From positions 248,001 through 312,000 of the forward strand of contig JAHCHO010000006.1 of assembly GCA_026129685.1 (NCBI GenBank): a stretch of 64,000 nucleotides of DNA, written 5' to 3'. Below, piece by piece: positions 8,549 through 16,789 of the stretch; the stretch's first letter is position 1, and every line of letters begins with the position of its first letter. The notes under the pieces are model-generated. The model saw nothing but the letters and a program-made list of their open reading frames with translations, was not told the origin of the DNA and did not search any database. Both the position numbers and the translations under genes were made by a program. The stretch comes from Fimbriimonadaceae bacterium (GTDB taxonomy: Bacteria; Armatimonadota; Fimbriimonadia; Fimbriimonadales; Fimbriimonadaceae).

Positions 8549-9535
8549 ATGAGGCTGCAGAGGTTGCTTTCCGGGTTCGCGTTCGTCTTGCTGGCGGGGT
8601 TTGCGTCGGCCCAGACGTTCAACGTCACCGCCCCGACGGAGGGAGCCTATCTCGGGCAGACGAACGAGGTGAAGTTCACGATCCGCGGCGCCGAACAAGA
8701 GGTGCGCGTCCGCGTGAAGGTCACCGGTCCGATCGGCGTGACGGAAAAGGAAGAGCGGTTTTCGCCCAACGTCGACGGTGAGATCGACAAGTCGATCCAA
8801 CTGAACTTCAGCGAATCGACCCCGGAAGGCAACTACGTGGTCGAGGTTTCGGCGACCGAACCGGGCAAGACGTACACGACGATCACGCGAAACGTGGTGA
8901 TCGACGTCACGAAGCCGAAGTTCCTCACGTTCAGCCCGTTGCCGAACACTTTCCAGAGCGGCATCGTCCCGATCCGCGTTCGGTTGGACGAACCGAACGT
9001 GGAGGAGTGGCGGGTCCAGGTGAACAACCAGGACATTCCCAACAACACGGGTACGACGCAAGAATTCGTGGTCAATTGGGACACGAGCCTCGTCCTTAAC
9101 GATGGCAGCCAGACGATCACGATCAAGGTGAAGGACAAGGCCACGAACGAATCCACCCAGAACATCACCGTCACGGTCGACCGAGTGCCGCCGGTGATCA
9201 CGATTCAGTATCCGCGCCAGGACAGCGACATTCAGCCCGGCGCGGATTTTCCGGTCGTGGTGGACATTGTCGATGGGGCGCAGGGCTCGGTGGACGTGAC
9301 CGGAATCGACGTGGTGTTGCGCAGCCTCAGCGGGAACTTCATCGCCCGGGTGACGCGGACCTCGTACCGGACGATCGGCAACACGGTTCGTTGGAGCGGT
9401 CGGGTCCGCAGTGGGCGGGTGACGCTGCCGTCCCAGTTCAAACTGGTGATCACGGCGGTGGACCGGGCCGGGAACGTCGCGACGCCGCAAGAGGTCGTGC
9501 TGAGTTCGGGTCGGGGCAGGGGACGGGGTCGCTAG
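8549..9535 (+). CDS. secreted protein with tandem Ig-like domains
   Basis: The 328-aa product has a clear signal peptide (LLSGFAFVLLAGFASA, cut near residue 24). About three beta-sandwich modules follow, containing repeated features such as TPEGNYVVEVSA, VTKPKFL, DKATNESTQNITVTVDRVPP and DRAGNVATPQEV, the signature of bacterial Ig-like cadherin/fibronectin-like repeats. It ends in an unusual GRGRGRGR tail. A GAGG four bases before the ATG supports the start. It is first in a closely spaced row with an outer membrane protein and a caspase-fold protein, so it is probably a cell-surface or periplasmic component of one exported unit. Confidence 0.75.
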   Translation: MRLQRLLSGFAFVLLAGFASAQTFNVTAPTEGAYLGQTNEVKFTIRGAEQEVRVRVKVTGPIGVTEKEERFSPNVDGEIDKSIQLNFSESTPEGNYVVEVSATEPGKTYTTITRNVVIDVTKPKFLTFSPLPNTFQSGIVPIRVRLDEPNVEEWRVQVNNQDIPNNTGTTQEFVVNWDTSLVLNDGSQTITIKVKDKATNESTQNITVTVDRVPPVITIQYPRQDSDIQPGADFPVVVDIVDGAQGSVDVTGIDVVLRSLSGNFIARVTRTSYRTIGNTVRWSGRVRSGRVTLPSQFKLVITAVDRAGNVATPQEVVLSSGRGRGRGR

Positions 9536-9557
9536 AACCAGGAAGTCGAAAGGAATC

Positions 9558-10718
9558 ATGCTAGTCAACGCAAGGAAGCTTAAGTCGTACGCCTTGATCG
9601 CCGCCATCGCGCCGACGGCGGCGTTGGCGCAAGTGCCCGACCTGCTGACCGCGCTCGACGCGGGCGGACGGGGCATGGGGATGGGCGGCGGGGTCAACAT
9701 GACGGGCTCCGACACCTTGGCGGCCTACTACAACCCGGCCGGATTGGGATTTGTCGATTCGCCAAGGGTTGGCCTGGCGTTCCGCAACCTGCCGCAGTCC
9801 ACCACTCGGGTATCGGGCAACTTCTCGACCCCGATCATGACCTCGGAGGGGGGGCGAGGCGCCAACACGATGAGCCACGCGGGGGTCGCCTTCCCGATGG
9901 GAGGCAAGTCCGAAGGACCCCGCCGCGTTCTCGCGGTCGCCTACACCCTCGGCGGCTACCTGTTCGACCGGCAACAGGGCACCAACCTCACGAACGGGGC
10001 GCTTCTGGTGCGGAACTACAAGAAGGACTTGCGTCTACGGACGGACTACTTCACCGTCGCCTACGCCCAGGCCAACCGTGATCAGTCGTTCAACTGGGGC
10101 GTCGGGCTGAACTACGTTCGCCAAGCGGTGACGAAGGACATCGCCGGTCAACTGGTCGACAACACGAACAACGTCGTCGGCAACATCGACAGCCGAAACT
10201 CGGAGACCGGGAACGGGCTGGGAGCCACGCTCGGGGTCCAGTTCTCGCCGAAGGGTTCTGGCAACGCGACGGTCGGCTTGAGCTACCGCACCGAAGTGAA
10301 CCTTCGGAACAACACGAACACCGCCGCCGTGTACGACACGATTCCGGCGCGCCTCGCGGGGGGGATCACCTTCCGTCGCGACGGTCTGCGGGGCGGGCGT
10401 GACTTCCTCCTCTTTGGGGGCCAGATCCAGCACTTCTTCAGCGGGAAGAACGGGAGCGACTTCGATCGGGGAACCCAGACGGTGTTCGGCGGCGGGTTCG
10501 AGTACAACTATTTTAGGGGCGCGACGCGCATCCCCTTCCGAGTGGGCTATGCGTTCGTGCCGAAGAGCTCGAGCGACTTTCTCAGCCGCAACGGCTTCAA
10601 CCTGGGCGTCGGCTACGAACCGGCGTCGGGGAACTACGGACTCGACCTGAACATGGGCTTCCCCGAACGGGGAGGCTTCGATCTCGGACTCAGCGTCTCC
10701 TACCGAATCGGTAAGTGA
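9558..10718 (+). CDS. outer membrane beta-barrel protein, PorV/UPF0164/FadL-like
   Basis: The 386-aa protein has a signal peptide (ending TAALAQ) and the hallmark N-terminus of the PorV/FadL-like group: LDAGGRGMGMGGG, then DTLAAYYNPAGLGFV. The remainder alternates amphipathic strands and ends in the aromatic strand GLSVSYRIG, as expected for a transmembrane barrel of about 14 strands. Members carry hydrophobic compounds or serve as shuttles or docking barrels for secreted proteins. The start is 22 nt after the Ig-like gene. The last codons overlap a GTG of the next frame. A diderm cell envelope is implied. Confidence 0.75.
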   Translation: MLVNARKLKSYALIAAIAPTAALAQVPDLLTALDAGGRGMGMGGGVNMTGSDTLAAYYNPAGLGFVDSPRVGLAFRNLPQSTTRVSGNFSTPIMTSEGGRGANTMSHAGVAFPMGGKSEGPRRVLAVAYTLGGYLFDRQQGTNLTNGALLVRNYKKDLRLRTDYFTVAYAQANRDQSFNWGVGLNYVRQAVTKDIAGQLVDNTNNVVGNIDSRNSETGNGLGATLGVQFSPKGSGNATVGLSYRTEVNLRNNTNTAAVYDTIPARLAGGITFRRDGLRGGRDFLLFGGQIQHFFSGKNGSDFDRGTQTVFGGGFEYNYFRGATRIPFRVGYAFVPKSSSDFLSRNGFNLGVGYEPASGNYGLDLNMGFPERGGFDLGLSVSYRIGK

Positions 10719-10738
10719 CGGGGCAAGGAAAACACGGA

Positions 10739-12121
10739 ATGTTGCGCTCTTTGACGACCATAGGAATCCTCGCCATCGCGACCGCGTCGGCGCTCGCCCA
10801 ATCGTGGAGCGACGCCTACGAACGGGGTCTCGAAGCCGCCCGACTCCAGCAGTGGGACAAGGCGCGGACCGAGTTTCAGTCGGCGATCGCGTTTCGGCCG
10901 GAGGATCAGAGTCGCCCGACCCGTCTGCCCGGTTCGATCACGGAAAGCCGCCAGTGGCGGAACGGCTCGGCCTACTCGCCGAACTTCCTGGCGGCGTATT
11001 GCGCCTACCGTTCGGGACTCGGCGCGGCGACCCGCAGCGCGGGCGAGGAGTTGCACACCACGGCGGCCAAGGAATTCGAGACCCTGATCGCCAAGGGGCA
11101 GGTGAGCGCGGAATCGGTCTACTTCCTCACGGTTTTGTACGATCGGCTCGACCAGAAAGCCAAGCGGGAGGCTTTGCTCGAGAAATACGGCGAGGCCGTT
11201 GCCCGGGGCACCTGGAAAGTGGATCGGGAAGTGATGATGCCGGAAGACGCTGCGGTGATCGCGCAAGCGATCGAGGCCAATCGTCCGGTCAAAGCGACCG
11301 ATCCGGGATCGCCGGTCACGCCAGAGCGGACGAACGTCGGCAGCATGCCCGCCGTCCGACCTCAGAATCTCGCAACGGGAGTCGGGCCGACGCCGGCACC
11401 GCTCGCCGGGCGGATTCCGGCGGCTTACGACAAGTACGCCTTGATCGTTGGCAACGGCCAGTCGAAGATCGATTCGCACTCGGTGCCCTTCGCGGCGGAA
11501 GATGCGAACTCCTTGAAGGACGCGCTGGTGACCCATGGCGGGTACGCGGAAAATCAGGTCATGGTGCTGACCAACGTCAGCGCGCAGACGATTCTGGAGA
11601 AGGCGAACGAACTGGCGGCGCAGATTCCGGAGAACGCCACCGTCCTGCTGTACTTCAGCGGCGTCGGCGTGAACTTGGACGGGAAGGACTATCTCGCCGG
11701 GGTCGACTCGGCGGGACTCAACGATTCGACGACCATGGTGAAGAAGGGCGACGTGTTCCGGGCGTTCATGAGCAAGGGCGCCAAACTCTTCGCCTTCTTC
11801 CAGGTCAATCGAACCATGAAGGACGGTCGGTATTTCGGAATGGAGATTCCGATCGTCGGATCGATCTCTCAGGCGCAGGCCACGATGCCGGGCGCCACGG
11901 TGAGCGAGATCGTGCGCAACGGAAAGCGGGTGGGGCTGTACACGAACGCGGTGATCGAGACCCTGGCAAAGTTCCGATCGAACCGCGTTCCGATCATTGA
12001 CTTCGGCTGGCAGGTGTTCTACTCGATGCGGACGGGCGGCGCGGGAAGCAGCGGCGGCAGTTCGTACCAAGTTCCCACCTTGCCGGTGCTGACGAACCTC
12101 GCATCCGACGCGCGCTTCTAG
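10739..12121 (+). CDS. exported caspase-fold protein lacking catalytic His and Cys (pseudo-caspase)
   Basis: The 460-aa product has a signal peptide (ending ASALAQ), a TPR-like helical region (about 25-180), a linker, and a peptidase C14-like p20 domain (about 232-375). The p20 landmarks are intact: DKYALIVGN, AAEDANSLKDAL and LLYFSG. However, the family's YFSGHG reads YFSGVG, with Val309 where the catalytic His should be. The usual DACRSG stretch reads FAFFQVNRT, with no Cys. It is therefore probably a non-proteolytic binding domain. ATG 10739 is chosen because the signal peptide follows at once; a GTG at 10715 overlaps the previous stop. Confidence 0.75.
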   Translation: MLRSLTTIGILAIATASALAQSWSDAYERGLEAARLQQWDKARTEFQSAIAFRPEDQSRPTRLPGSITESRQWRNGSAYSPNFLAAYCAYRSGLGAATRSAGEELHTTAAKEFETLIAKGQVSAESVYFLTVLYDRLDQKAKREALLEKYGEAVARGTWKVDREVMMPEDAAVIAQAIEANRPVKATDPGSPVTPERTNVGSMPAVRPQNLATGVGPTPAPLAGRIPAAYDKYALIVGNGQSKIDSHSVPFAAEDANSLKDALVTHGGYAENQVMVLTNVSAQTILEKANELAAQIPENATVLLYFSGVGVNLDGKDYLAGVDSAGLNDSTTMVKKGDVFRAFMSKGAKLFAFFQVNRTMKDGRYFGMEIPIVGSISQAQATMPGATVSEIVRNGKRVGLYTNAVIETLAKFRSNRVPIIDFGWQVFYSMRTGGAGSSGGSSYQVPTLPVLTNLASDARF

Positions 12122-12203
12122 AAATCGGGACCCGTCAAAACTGAAGCGATTTTGGTCGCGGCCGAACTTCCCTGACACTGGTTCGGTGCGGCTAAGGACA
12201 TCG

Positions 12204-13079
12204 ATGCGAACCCATCTACCCGTCACTATTCCGCCGGGGTCTCGACTGTTGATGAAGATCATGTCGAGCGAGCGAGCGGATCGCTACATCTCCGAAATGA
12301 TGCTTCCCTCCCTCGCGAAGGCAACGCGGGCGTTCGAGGTGAAGTTGGACGAAGTCGCCGAGCGGATGATGAATCCGTATCTCTGCCTACGCGCGGTGTT
12401 CGCGCACTACGCGTTCGCGCGTCGCGGGAAGGACCGATTCGAACTCTCCGAGCTCGCCCTGATGGCGATGGACGCGACGTTCGACAACGTGACCTACAAG
12501 CAGTTTCTGAAGAAGGACGACGCGGTCGAGCTCTGGGAAAACTTCAAGGCGATCTGCCACAAGCGTCGCCGCAAGGCGATGGAGCAGCTCAACCGGGGCA
12601 TCATCCAAGGCTTGGCGGAACTCGCCCAGGAGATCTACAAGCAAGATGGAGTGGGCAGTATCGCCGGCTGGGTCGTGGACGGCATCGAGAAGACGGAAGG
12701 CCGGGTGGAGCCGCAGTTCCTCCGGATGGTGGACGTTCGCGGGGTTGGACCGAAACTCGCCAGCGTGTTTCTTCGCGACGTGGTCTATATGTTCGGTCTC
12801 GAGGATTCGGTCGAGCCGATGGACCTTCTGTACATCCAACCGATCGACAAGTGGCTTCGCCTCATCGGTCCGTACATCGCCGCCGAGGTTTCGGAGAAGA
12901 CCGCGGACTGGGTGTTGGCGGGCAAACTCGTGAAGTACACGCGACGCGCGGAGGTGAGCGGGATTCGGTTCAACATGGGCGCCACGTACTTCGGCATGCG
13001 CGAAGTCAAGGACCCGGAAATCTACACCGAGAAGCTGGCCGAACTGCCCGAGTTGCTCGACCTGCTGGGCAATCGCTGA
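12204..13079 (+). CDS. conserved hypothetical protein with helix-hairpin-helix motif
   Basis: The 291-aa protein is mainly helical and charged. Around residues 160-185 it has a helix-hairpin-helix-like segment (DVRGVGPKLASVFLRDVVYMF), the type of motif that contacts the DNA backbone in glycosylases and related proteins. No catalytic Asp/Lys pair or iron-sulfur cysteines can be placed with confidence. An AAGGA lies five bases before ATG 12204; ATGs at 12252 and 12261 are alternatives. It could be a DNA-binding or repair-associated protein, but this rests on one short motif. Confidence 0.6.
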   Translation: MRTHLPVTIPPGSRLLMKIMSSERADRYISEMMLPSLAKATRAFEVKLDEVAERMMNPYLCLRAVFAHYAFARRGKDRFELSELALMAMDATFDNVTYKQFLKKDDAVELWENFKAICHKRRRKAMEQLNRGIIQGLAELAQEIYKQDGVGSIAGWVVDGIEKTEGRVEPQFLRMVDVRGVGPKLASVFLRDVVYMFGLEDSVEPMDLLYIQPIDKWLRLIGPYIAAEVSEKTADWVLAGKLVKYTRRAEVSGIRFNMGATYFGMREVKDPEIYTEKLAELPELLDLLGNR

Positions 13080-13154
13080 GGCGTCCGACTCCGCTGCGCG
13101 GCGACGTCCCCACTAATGAGGGGCGGTCGGCGCGGAGACACTAGGTTCATTGGC

Positions 13155-13183
13155 TTGACAGTCGAACCTGGCTTGGGTATCCT
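13155..13183 (+). promoter_or_regulatory. sigma-70 type promoter upstream of speD
   Basis: A perfect -35 TTGACA (13155-13160) is separated by exactly 17 bases from -10 TATCCT (13178-13183). Transcription should begin near 13190, about 250 nt before the speD start. Confidence 0.65.
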
Positions 13184-13189
13184 CTGCGT

Positions 13190-13440
13190 TGGCGTCACGG
13201 GTGGCCGTGGGTCGGATTCGGCCTTTCGCAAGGAAGGCTGGGTCGCGTCGGCAGAGGCCGGTACGCGACTTGTCGGACTAAACGCGAACGCGCCTTCGAG
13301 GCGAAACGGTCAGCGTGGACCGCTCGTCGTAAGAGGTTCGTTGGTGCCGAAGATTCGAACTCGATCCCGAAAGCGCGATCAGCGGGTCATTCCGTCCCAA
13401 CGGTGGGCGGAAACAACGGTCATTTGTGAGGTTGGTTTGA
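13190..13440 (+). ncRNA. long structured leader of speD or small RNA (candidate)
   Basis: This 250-nt stretch after the promoter has no supported reading frame. It can form several small hairpins: CCTT-TCGC-AAGG near 13229, CGCC-TTCGA-GGCG near 13300, and CGGTC-AGCGTG-GACCG near 13306. It leads directly into speD. It could be a regulatory leader sensing polyamines or S-adenosylmethionine, or an independent RNA. It does not match the SAM-I, 6S, tmRNA or RNase P consensus as far as I can judge. The function is unproven. Confidence 0.35.
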
Positions 13441-14055
13441 TTGTCGAACACGATCTATATCGCTTGTAGCGCACTTCTCGTCTTCGCGGCCTTGGCCGCT
13501 CCTGCTCCCATTGGGTTCTTGGACCGCCTTCGCGCGCGCTTGCGGCGCGGCGCGGAACGCGTCGAGGCCGTCGCCACCCCGCCCCGCATCCTACGGGACA
13601 GCGGTTGGCAAGTGGTTCAGTGCGACGACGTCGCGTCGTTCGAGGACTGGCTCGGGCGAGACGCGGACGGTTTGCCGCCCGGTCCCGGCGAGGAACCATC
13701 TCTTGGCTCGCATCTCCTGATCGAGCTTTTCGGGTGCGACCAGGAGACTCTCGAACTCGAGTCCGGCGTCGCTTCGGCGATGCGTCAGGCAGCGGTGGAC
13801 AGCGAGGCGACGATCGTCGAGCAGTCGTTCCACGAGTTCAAGCCCTATGGCGTTTCCGGGGCGGTGATCATCCAGGAATCCCACTACACGATCCACACCT
13901 GGCCGGAGCACGGCTACGCGGCGGTGGACCTGTTCTACTGCGGCGGAACGGTGAAGGTGCATCGGGCGGTCGAAGCGTTGCGGCGCCGGTTCAACCCGAA
14001 GCGGATCAAGTTCCTGATCGTTCGCCGAGGCATCCGAAGCGAAGTCCTCAAGTAA
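13441..14055 (+). CDS. speD: S-adenosylmethionine decarboxylase proenzyme with N-terminal hydrophobic extension
   Basis: SpeD supplies decarboxylated SAM, the aminopropyl donor for polyamine synthesis. The C-terminal domain (about residues 88-204) is a normal bacterial class 1B enzyme: LGSHLLIELFGCD, then ESHYTIHTWPEHGYAAVDLFYCG. It self-cleaves between Glu146 and Ser147 to make the pyruvoyl group; His152 and Cys167 are present. The family is usually about 125 residues, but this frame adds about 85 residues including a hydrophobic segment (about 5-24). Start TTG 13441 follows a GAGG nine bases upstream. If correct, the enzyme would be membrane-anchored. speE follows 72 nt downstream. Confidence 0.85.
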   Translation: MSNTIYIACSALLVFAALAAPAPIGFLDRLRARLRRGAERVEAVATPPRILRDSGWQVVQCDDVASFEDWLGRDADGLPPGPGEEPSLGSHLLIELFGCDQETLELESGVASAMRQAAVDSEATIVEQSFHEFKPYGVSGAVIIQESHYTIHTWPEHGYAAVDLFYCGGTVKVHRAVEALRRRFNPKRIKFLIVRRGIRSEVLK

Positions 14056-14061
14056 GGTGAG

Positions 14062-14086
14062 CCCGGTCGGCGTCAGTTCGACCGGG
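14062..14086 (+). terminator. hairpin between speD and speE
   Basis: CCCGGTCG (14062-14069) and CGACCGGG (14079-14086) form a perfect eight-base-pair stem with a nine-base loop. Only TTCG follows, so the U-tract is weak. It may attenuate rather than fully stop transcription into speE. Confidence 0.45.
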
Positions 14087-14127
14087 TTCGCTCGTGCCCG
14101 ACCCGTCTCCCGTCCTCCCATTCAACC

Positions 14128-15063
14128 ATGTCACTCATCACCCTCAACACCGGAATGTTCATCGCGGAGACGCACACGGAAGCGGCCGTGTGGCAGTTCA
14201 CCGTCGAAGAAATGCTCGTCGCGGGCAAGACGCAGTACCAGGAGTACCAAATCTGCAACATTCCGCGCTTCGGCAAGACGCTCTTCCTCGACTTCAAGAT
14301 TCAGAGCTCGATCTTAGACGAGTATGTTTTCCACGAGTGCATGGCGCAACCCGCCATGACCCTCCATCCCAACCCGAGGAAGGTCATGGTGGCGGGCGGG
14401 GGCGAGGGTGCGACCTTGCGCGAGGCTTTGCGCCACAACACGGTGGATGAGGCGGTCATGGTGGATATCGACGAGGAACTCGTCGATATGGTGAAGGAGC
14501 ACATGCCCGAATGGCACCAGGGGGCGTTCGACGACCCTCGGACGACCCTCCTCCACACGGACGCCCGAAAGTACCTGCAAGAGAACCGAGGCGCCGGGTT
14601 CGACGTGGTCCTTAGCGACCTTCCCGATCCGCTCGAAGGTGGCCCCGCGATCTACCTCTTCACGAAGGAGTACTTCCAGATCGCCGCCGATGCAATGAGC
14701 GACGATGGGGTGTTCGCGATGCAGGCCGGCTGCGCGAACTGCAACTATCCGTACCTCTTCGCCTCGTGCATGAAGACGCTGCAGGATATGAAGGAGACCT
14801 TCCCTTACGTCGCCGGGTATTTCGGGATCGTGAGCACATTCTTCATGCCCTGGGGCTTCATCGTCGCGAGCAAGAAGGAGAATCCGTTGAACTTGACGGT
14901 CGAGGAGATCGCCCGCCGTCACGCGGCCCGAGGCGTGCAGAACCGTTACTACACCCCGCGCTTCCACCAAGGCGCGTTCACCCTGCCGGAATACCTCTTG
15001 GAGGCGGTCGAAGAGCACGGGCGGGTTCTGACGGACGCAGAACCCTACATCTGGACGGCCTAG
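14128..15063 (+). CDS. speE: spermidine synthase family aminopropyltransferase
   Basis: The 311-aa enzyme transfers the aminopropyl group from decarboxylated SAM to a diamine or polyamine. It has the N-terminal beta domain, the dcSAM-binding motif GGGEGATLREALRH followed by VMVDIDEELVD, and an active-site motif reading LSDLPDPLEGG. Typical spermidine synthases have DSSDP at that position; a DL-DP form is more common in thermospermine-synthase-like and long-chain polyamine enzymes. The product may therefore not be spermidine. No Shine-Dalgarno is evident before the ATG. The place after speD supports the pathway assignment. Confidence 0.88.
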   Translation: MSLITLNTGMFIAETHTEAAVWQFTVEEMLVAGKTQYQEYQICNIPRFGKTLFLDFKIQSSILDEYVFHECMAQPAMTLHPNPRKVMVAGGGEGATLREALRHNTVDEAVMVDIDEELVDMVKEHMPEWHQGAFDDPRTTLLHTDARKYLQENRGAGFDVVLSDLPDPLEGGPAIYLFTKEYFQIAADAMSDDGVFAMQAGCANCNYPYLFASCMKTLQDMKETFPYVAGYFGIVSTFFMPWGFIVASKKENPLNLTVEEIARRHAARGVQNRYYTPRFHQGAFTLPEYLLEAVEEHGRVLTDAEPYIWTA

Positions 15064-15094
15064 CAACCTCCCGATTCCGGTCCTTGGCCGAGGG

Positions 15095-15100
15095 TAGGCT
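15095..15100 (+). promoter_or_regulatory. -10-like element at the start of the DUF4091 gene
   Basis: TAGGCT is followed after six bases by the GTG at 15107, without a ribosome binding site. It fits the leaderless arrangement seen elsewhere in the window, though the hexamer itself is a weak match. Confidence 0.3.
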
Positions 15101-15106
15101 TCGGTC

Positions 15107-16789
15107 GTGTTGCAGTGGATTCCGATCTTGGCGCTCGTCGCGATCGGTCCGACGTTGGGAACGACGATGCCTGCGCTCTCCGCTTCCAGTTTCTCGCTTG
15201 TGGCGGTCGATGAACTCGCGCCGCTCTACCCCGACTCGGCGGTCGACTCGGTCGCTCCGTTGACGACGCTTGACGCCGCGCGAGGCACGATCGCAGGCTT
15301 CCACGTCTTGGCGACGGGCCTTGAGCCGGACAAGGCGATCTCGGTTCGAGCGTCGGTCGACGGCCGCCGTCCAGCGGGATTGCGCTTATACCGGCTCATC
15401 GACGTCCCCGTCGAACGTAACACGGGTCTCGGCGAGCGGACCGAAGCGCTGGACGGGCGAACCAACCCGTTCGTCATACGCCGGGCGCCGTTTCGGGTGT
15501 ACGAGGCGCTTCGTCCCTGGGACGGCGATGCGAAGCTCGGGTCCGCAACGGCGGCGTTCCGGGTCGAGTTCGTCGTGGACGTCCGTGCCGCGACGGGACG
15601 GAGAGCCCTGCGGTTCGAGATGAGCCAAGCCGCCGCCAAGCAGAGCGTGAGCGTCGGGATCGAGGTTCATGCGGTGGTCGTACCCAAGGTAGGGCGGGAC
15701 AGCGTTCGCTACACGAACTGGTTCAGCGTGCACAACATCGCCCGGGACCACCGAGTGGCGTTGTGGAGCGAGGGGTTCTGGAAGGTGCTGGACGCCTATG
15801 CGGCGATGATGGCGCGCGGTCGGCAAAACACGTTCTGGTTCGTCTGCGGCGACTTCTTCGAAAGGCGGGGGGACGCGTTCGTGCTCGACGAGACTCGACT
15901 CGACCGATACGTCGCCACGTTCTCGCGGCACGGACTCTGGTGGATCGAAGGGGCGCCGATCGCGGGCCGCAAGGACGGCCAGTGGGAAGCGACGACCTTT
16001 GAGATCGGACTGAACAAAGCCCCGGCGACCTCGCCGCAAGGGGTGGAGACGATCGCTTCGGTGTGCGGCCAGATCCGTCGATTCCTTGCGAAGAAGGGCT
16101 GGCTGGATCGGCTTCTGCAACACGCCGCCGACGAACCGACCACGGTGAACTCGACCGACTATCGCCTCCTTGTCGGACAGATCCGCAAGTACCTCCCGGG
16201 CGTACCGATTCTTGAGGCGACGATGTGCCTTCAGGTCGTGGGTTCGGTGGACGTGTGGTGCCCGCAACTGCAGGAGTTTCAGAAGCACCGTGAGTTCTTC
16301 GAGGTTCAGCGGCGACTTGGCGACCGAGTGATGGTCTACACGTGCCTCGCACCGGGCGGTCCCTGGGTGAACCGGCTGCTGGATCAAGAAAGGCTGCGAC
16401 CGGTGATGCTTGGGTGGGGCATCGCCGCCTTCGGACTGGAGGGGTTCCTGCACTGGGGGCTCAACCATCACGGCGACAGACCATTCGAGCAGAGCGTCGT
16501 GCCGCACCCTGATCAACCGGACAACTACGCCGACAGCCTTCCGGCCGGCGATACGAACGTGCTCTACCCAGGCGCGGACGTCCCATGGAGCGGCACGCGT
16601 TTCGAGGCGCATCGCATCGGGATGGAGGATGTAGAGATGCTAAGGATGCTGGAACGCCACGACCCGGCGGCCTTCCGGGTCGTAACCGGTACCGCGTTCC
16701 GGGGCTTCGACGACTACGAGAAGGACCCGGCTCGCTACCGTCTGGCGAGAAAAGCGCTTCTTATCGCCCTTCGCTCGAAGCCGGGTTAG
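15107..16789 (+). CDS. exported DUF4091 / glycoside hydrolase 123-like protein
   Basis: The 560-aa product has a hydrophobic N-terminus (residues 3-25), a beta-rich N-terminal domain and a C-terminal TIM-barrel-like domain. The end carries the DUF4091 signature: GFLHWGLN, then DTNVLYPG and RFEAHRIGMEDVEMLRMLE. DUF4091 proteins are related to GH123 beta-N-acetylgalactosaminidases and probably act on extracellular glycans. Possible acid residues lie in HAADEPTTVNSTDY. GTG 15107 is the first plausible start and follows a -10-like sequence closely. The last 29 bases overlap the end of the phosphofructokinase gene on the other strand. Confidence 0.75.
   Translation: MLQWIPILALVAIGPTLGTTMPALSASSFSLVAVDELAPLYPDSAVDSVAPLTTLDAARGTIAGFHVLATGLEPDKAISVRASVDGRRPAGLRLYRLIDVPVERNTGLGERTEALDGRTNPFVIRRAPFRVYEALRPWDGDAKLGSATAAFRVEFVVDVRAATGRRALRFEMSQAAAKQSVSVGIEVHAVVVPKVGRDSVRYTNWFSVHNIARDHRVALWSEGFWKVLDAYAAMMARGRQNTFWFVCGDFFERRGDAFVLDETRLDRYVATFSRHGLWWIEGAPIAGRKDGQWEATTFEIGLNKAPATSPQGVETIASVCGQIRRFLAKKGWLDRLLQHAADEPTTVNSTDYRLLVGQIRKYLPGVPILEATMCLQVVGSVDVWCPQLQEFQKHREFFEVQRRLGDRVMVYTCLAPGGPWVNRLLDQERLRPVMLGWGIAAFGLEGFLHWGLNHHGDRPFEQSVVPHPDQPDNYADSLPAGDTNVLYPGADVPWSGTRFEAHRIGMEDVEMLRMLERHDPAAFRVVTGTAFRGFDDYEKDPARYRLARKALLIALRSKPG

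Noticed and set aside
13345-13375. tRNA-like T-loop (minus strand GTTCGAATC followed by GGCACCA)
   Set aside because: The T-stem has a mismatch and weak pairs, and no acceptor 5' strand or anticodon arm can be built on the minus strand.
13116-13469. 117-aa frame in the speD leader
   Set aside because: It is Arg/Gly/Ser-rich with no motif and its start lies upstream of the promoter; the region is better explained as an untranslated leader.
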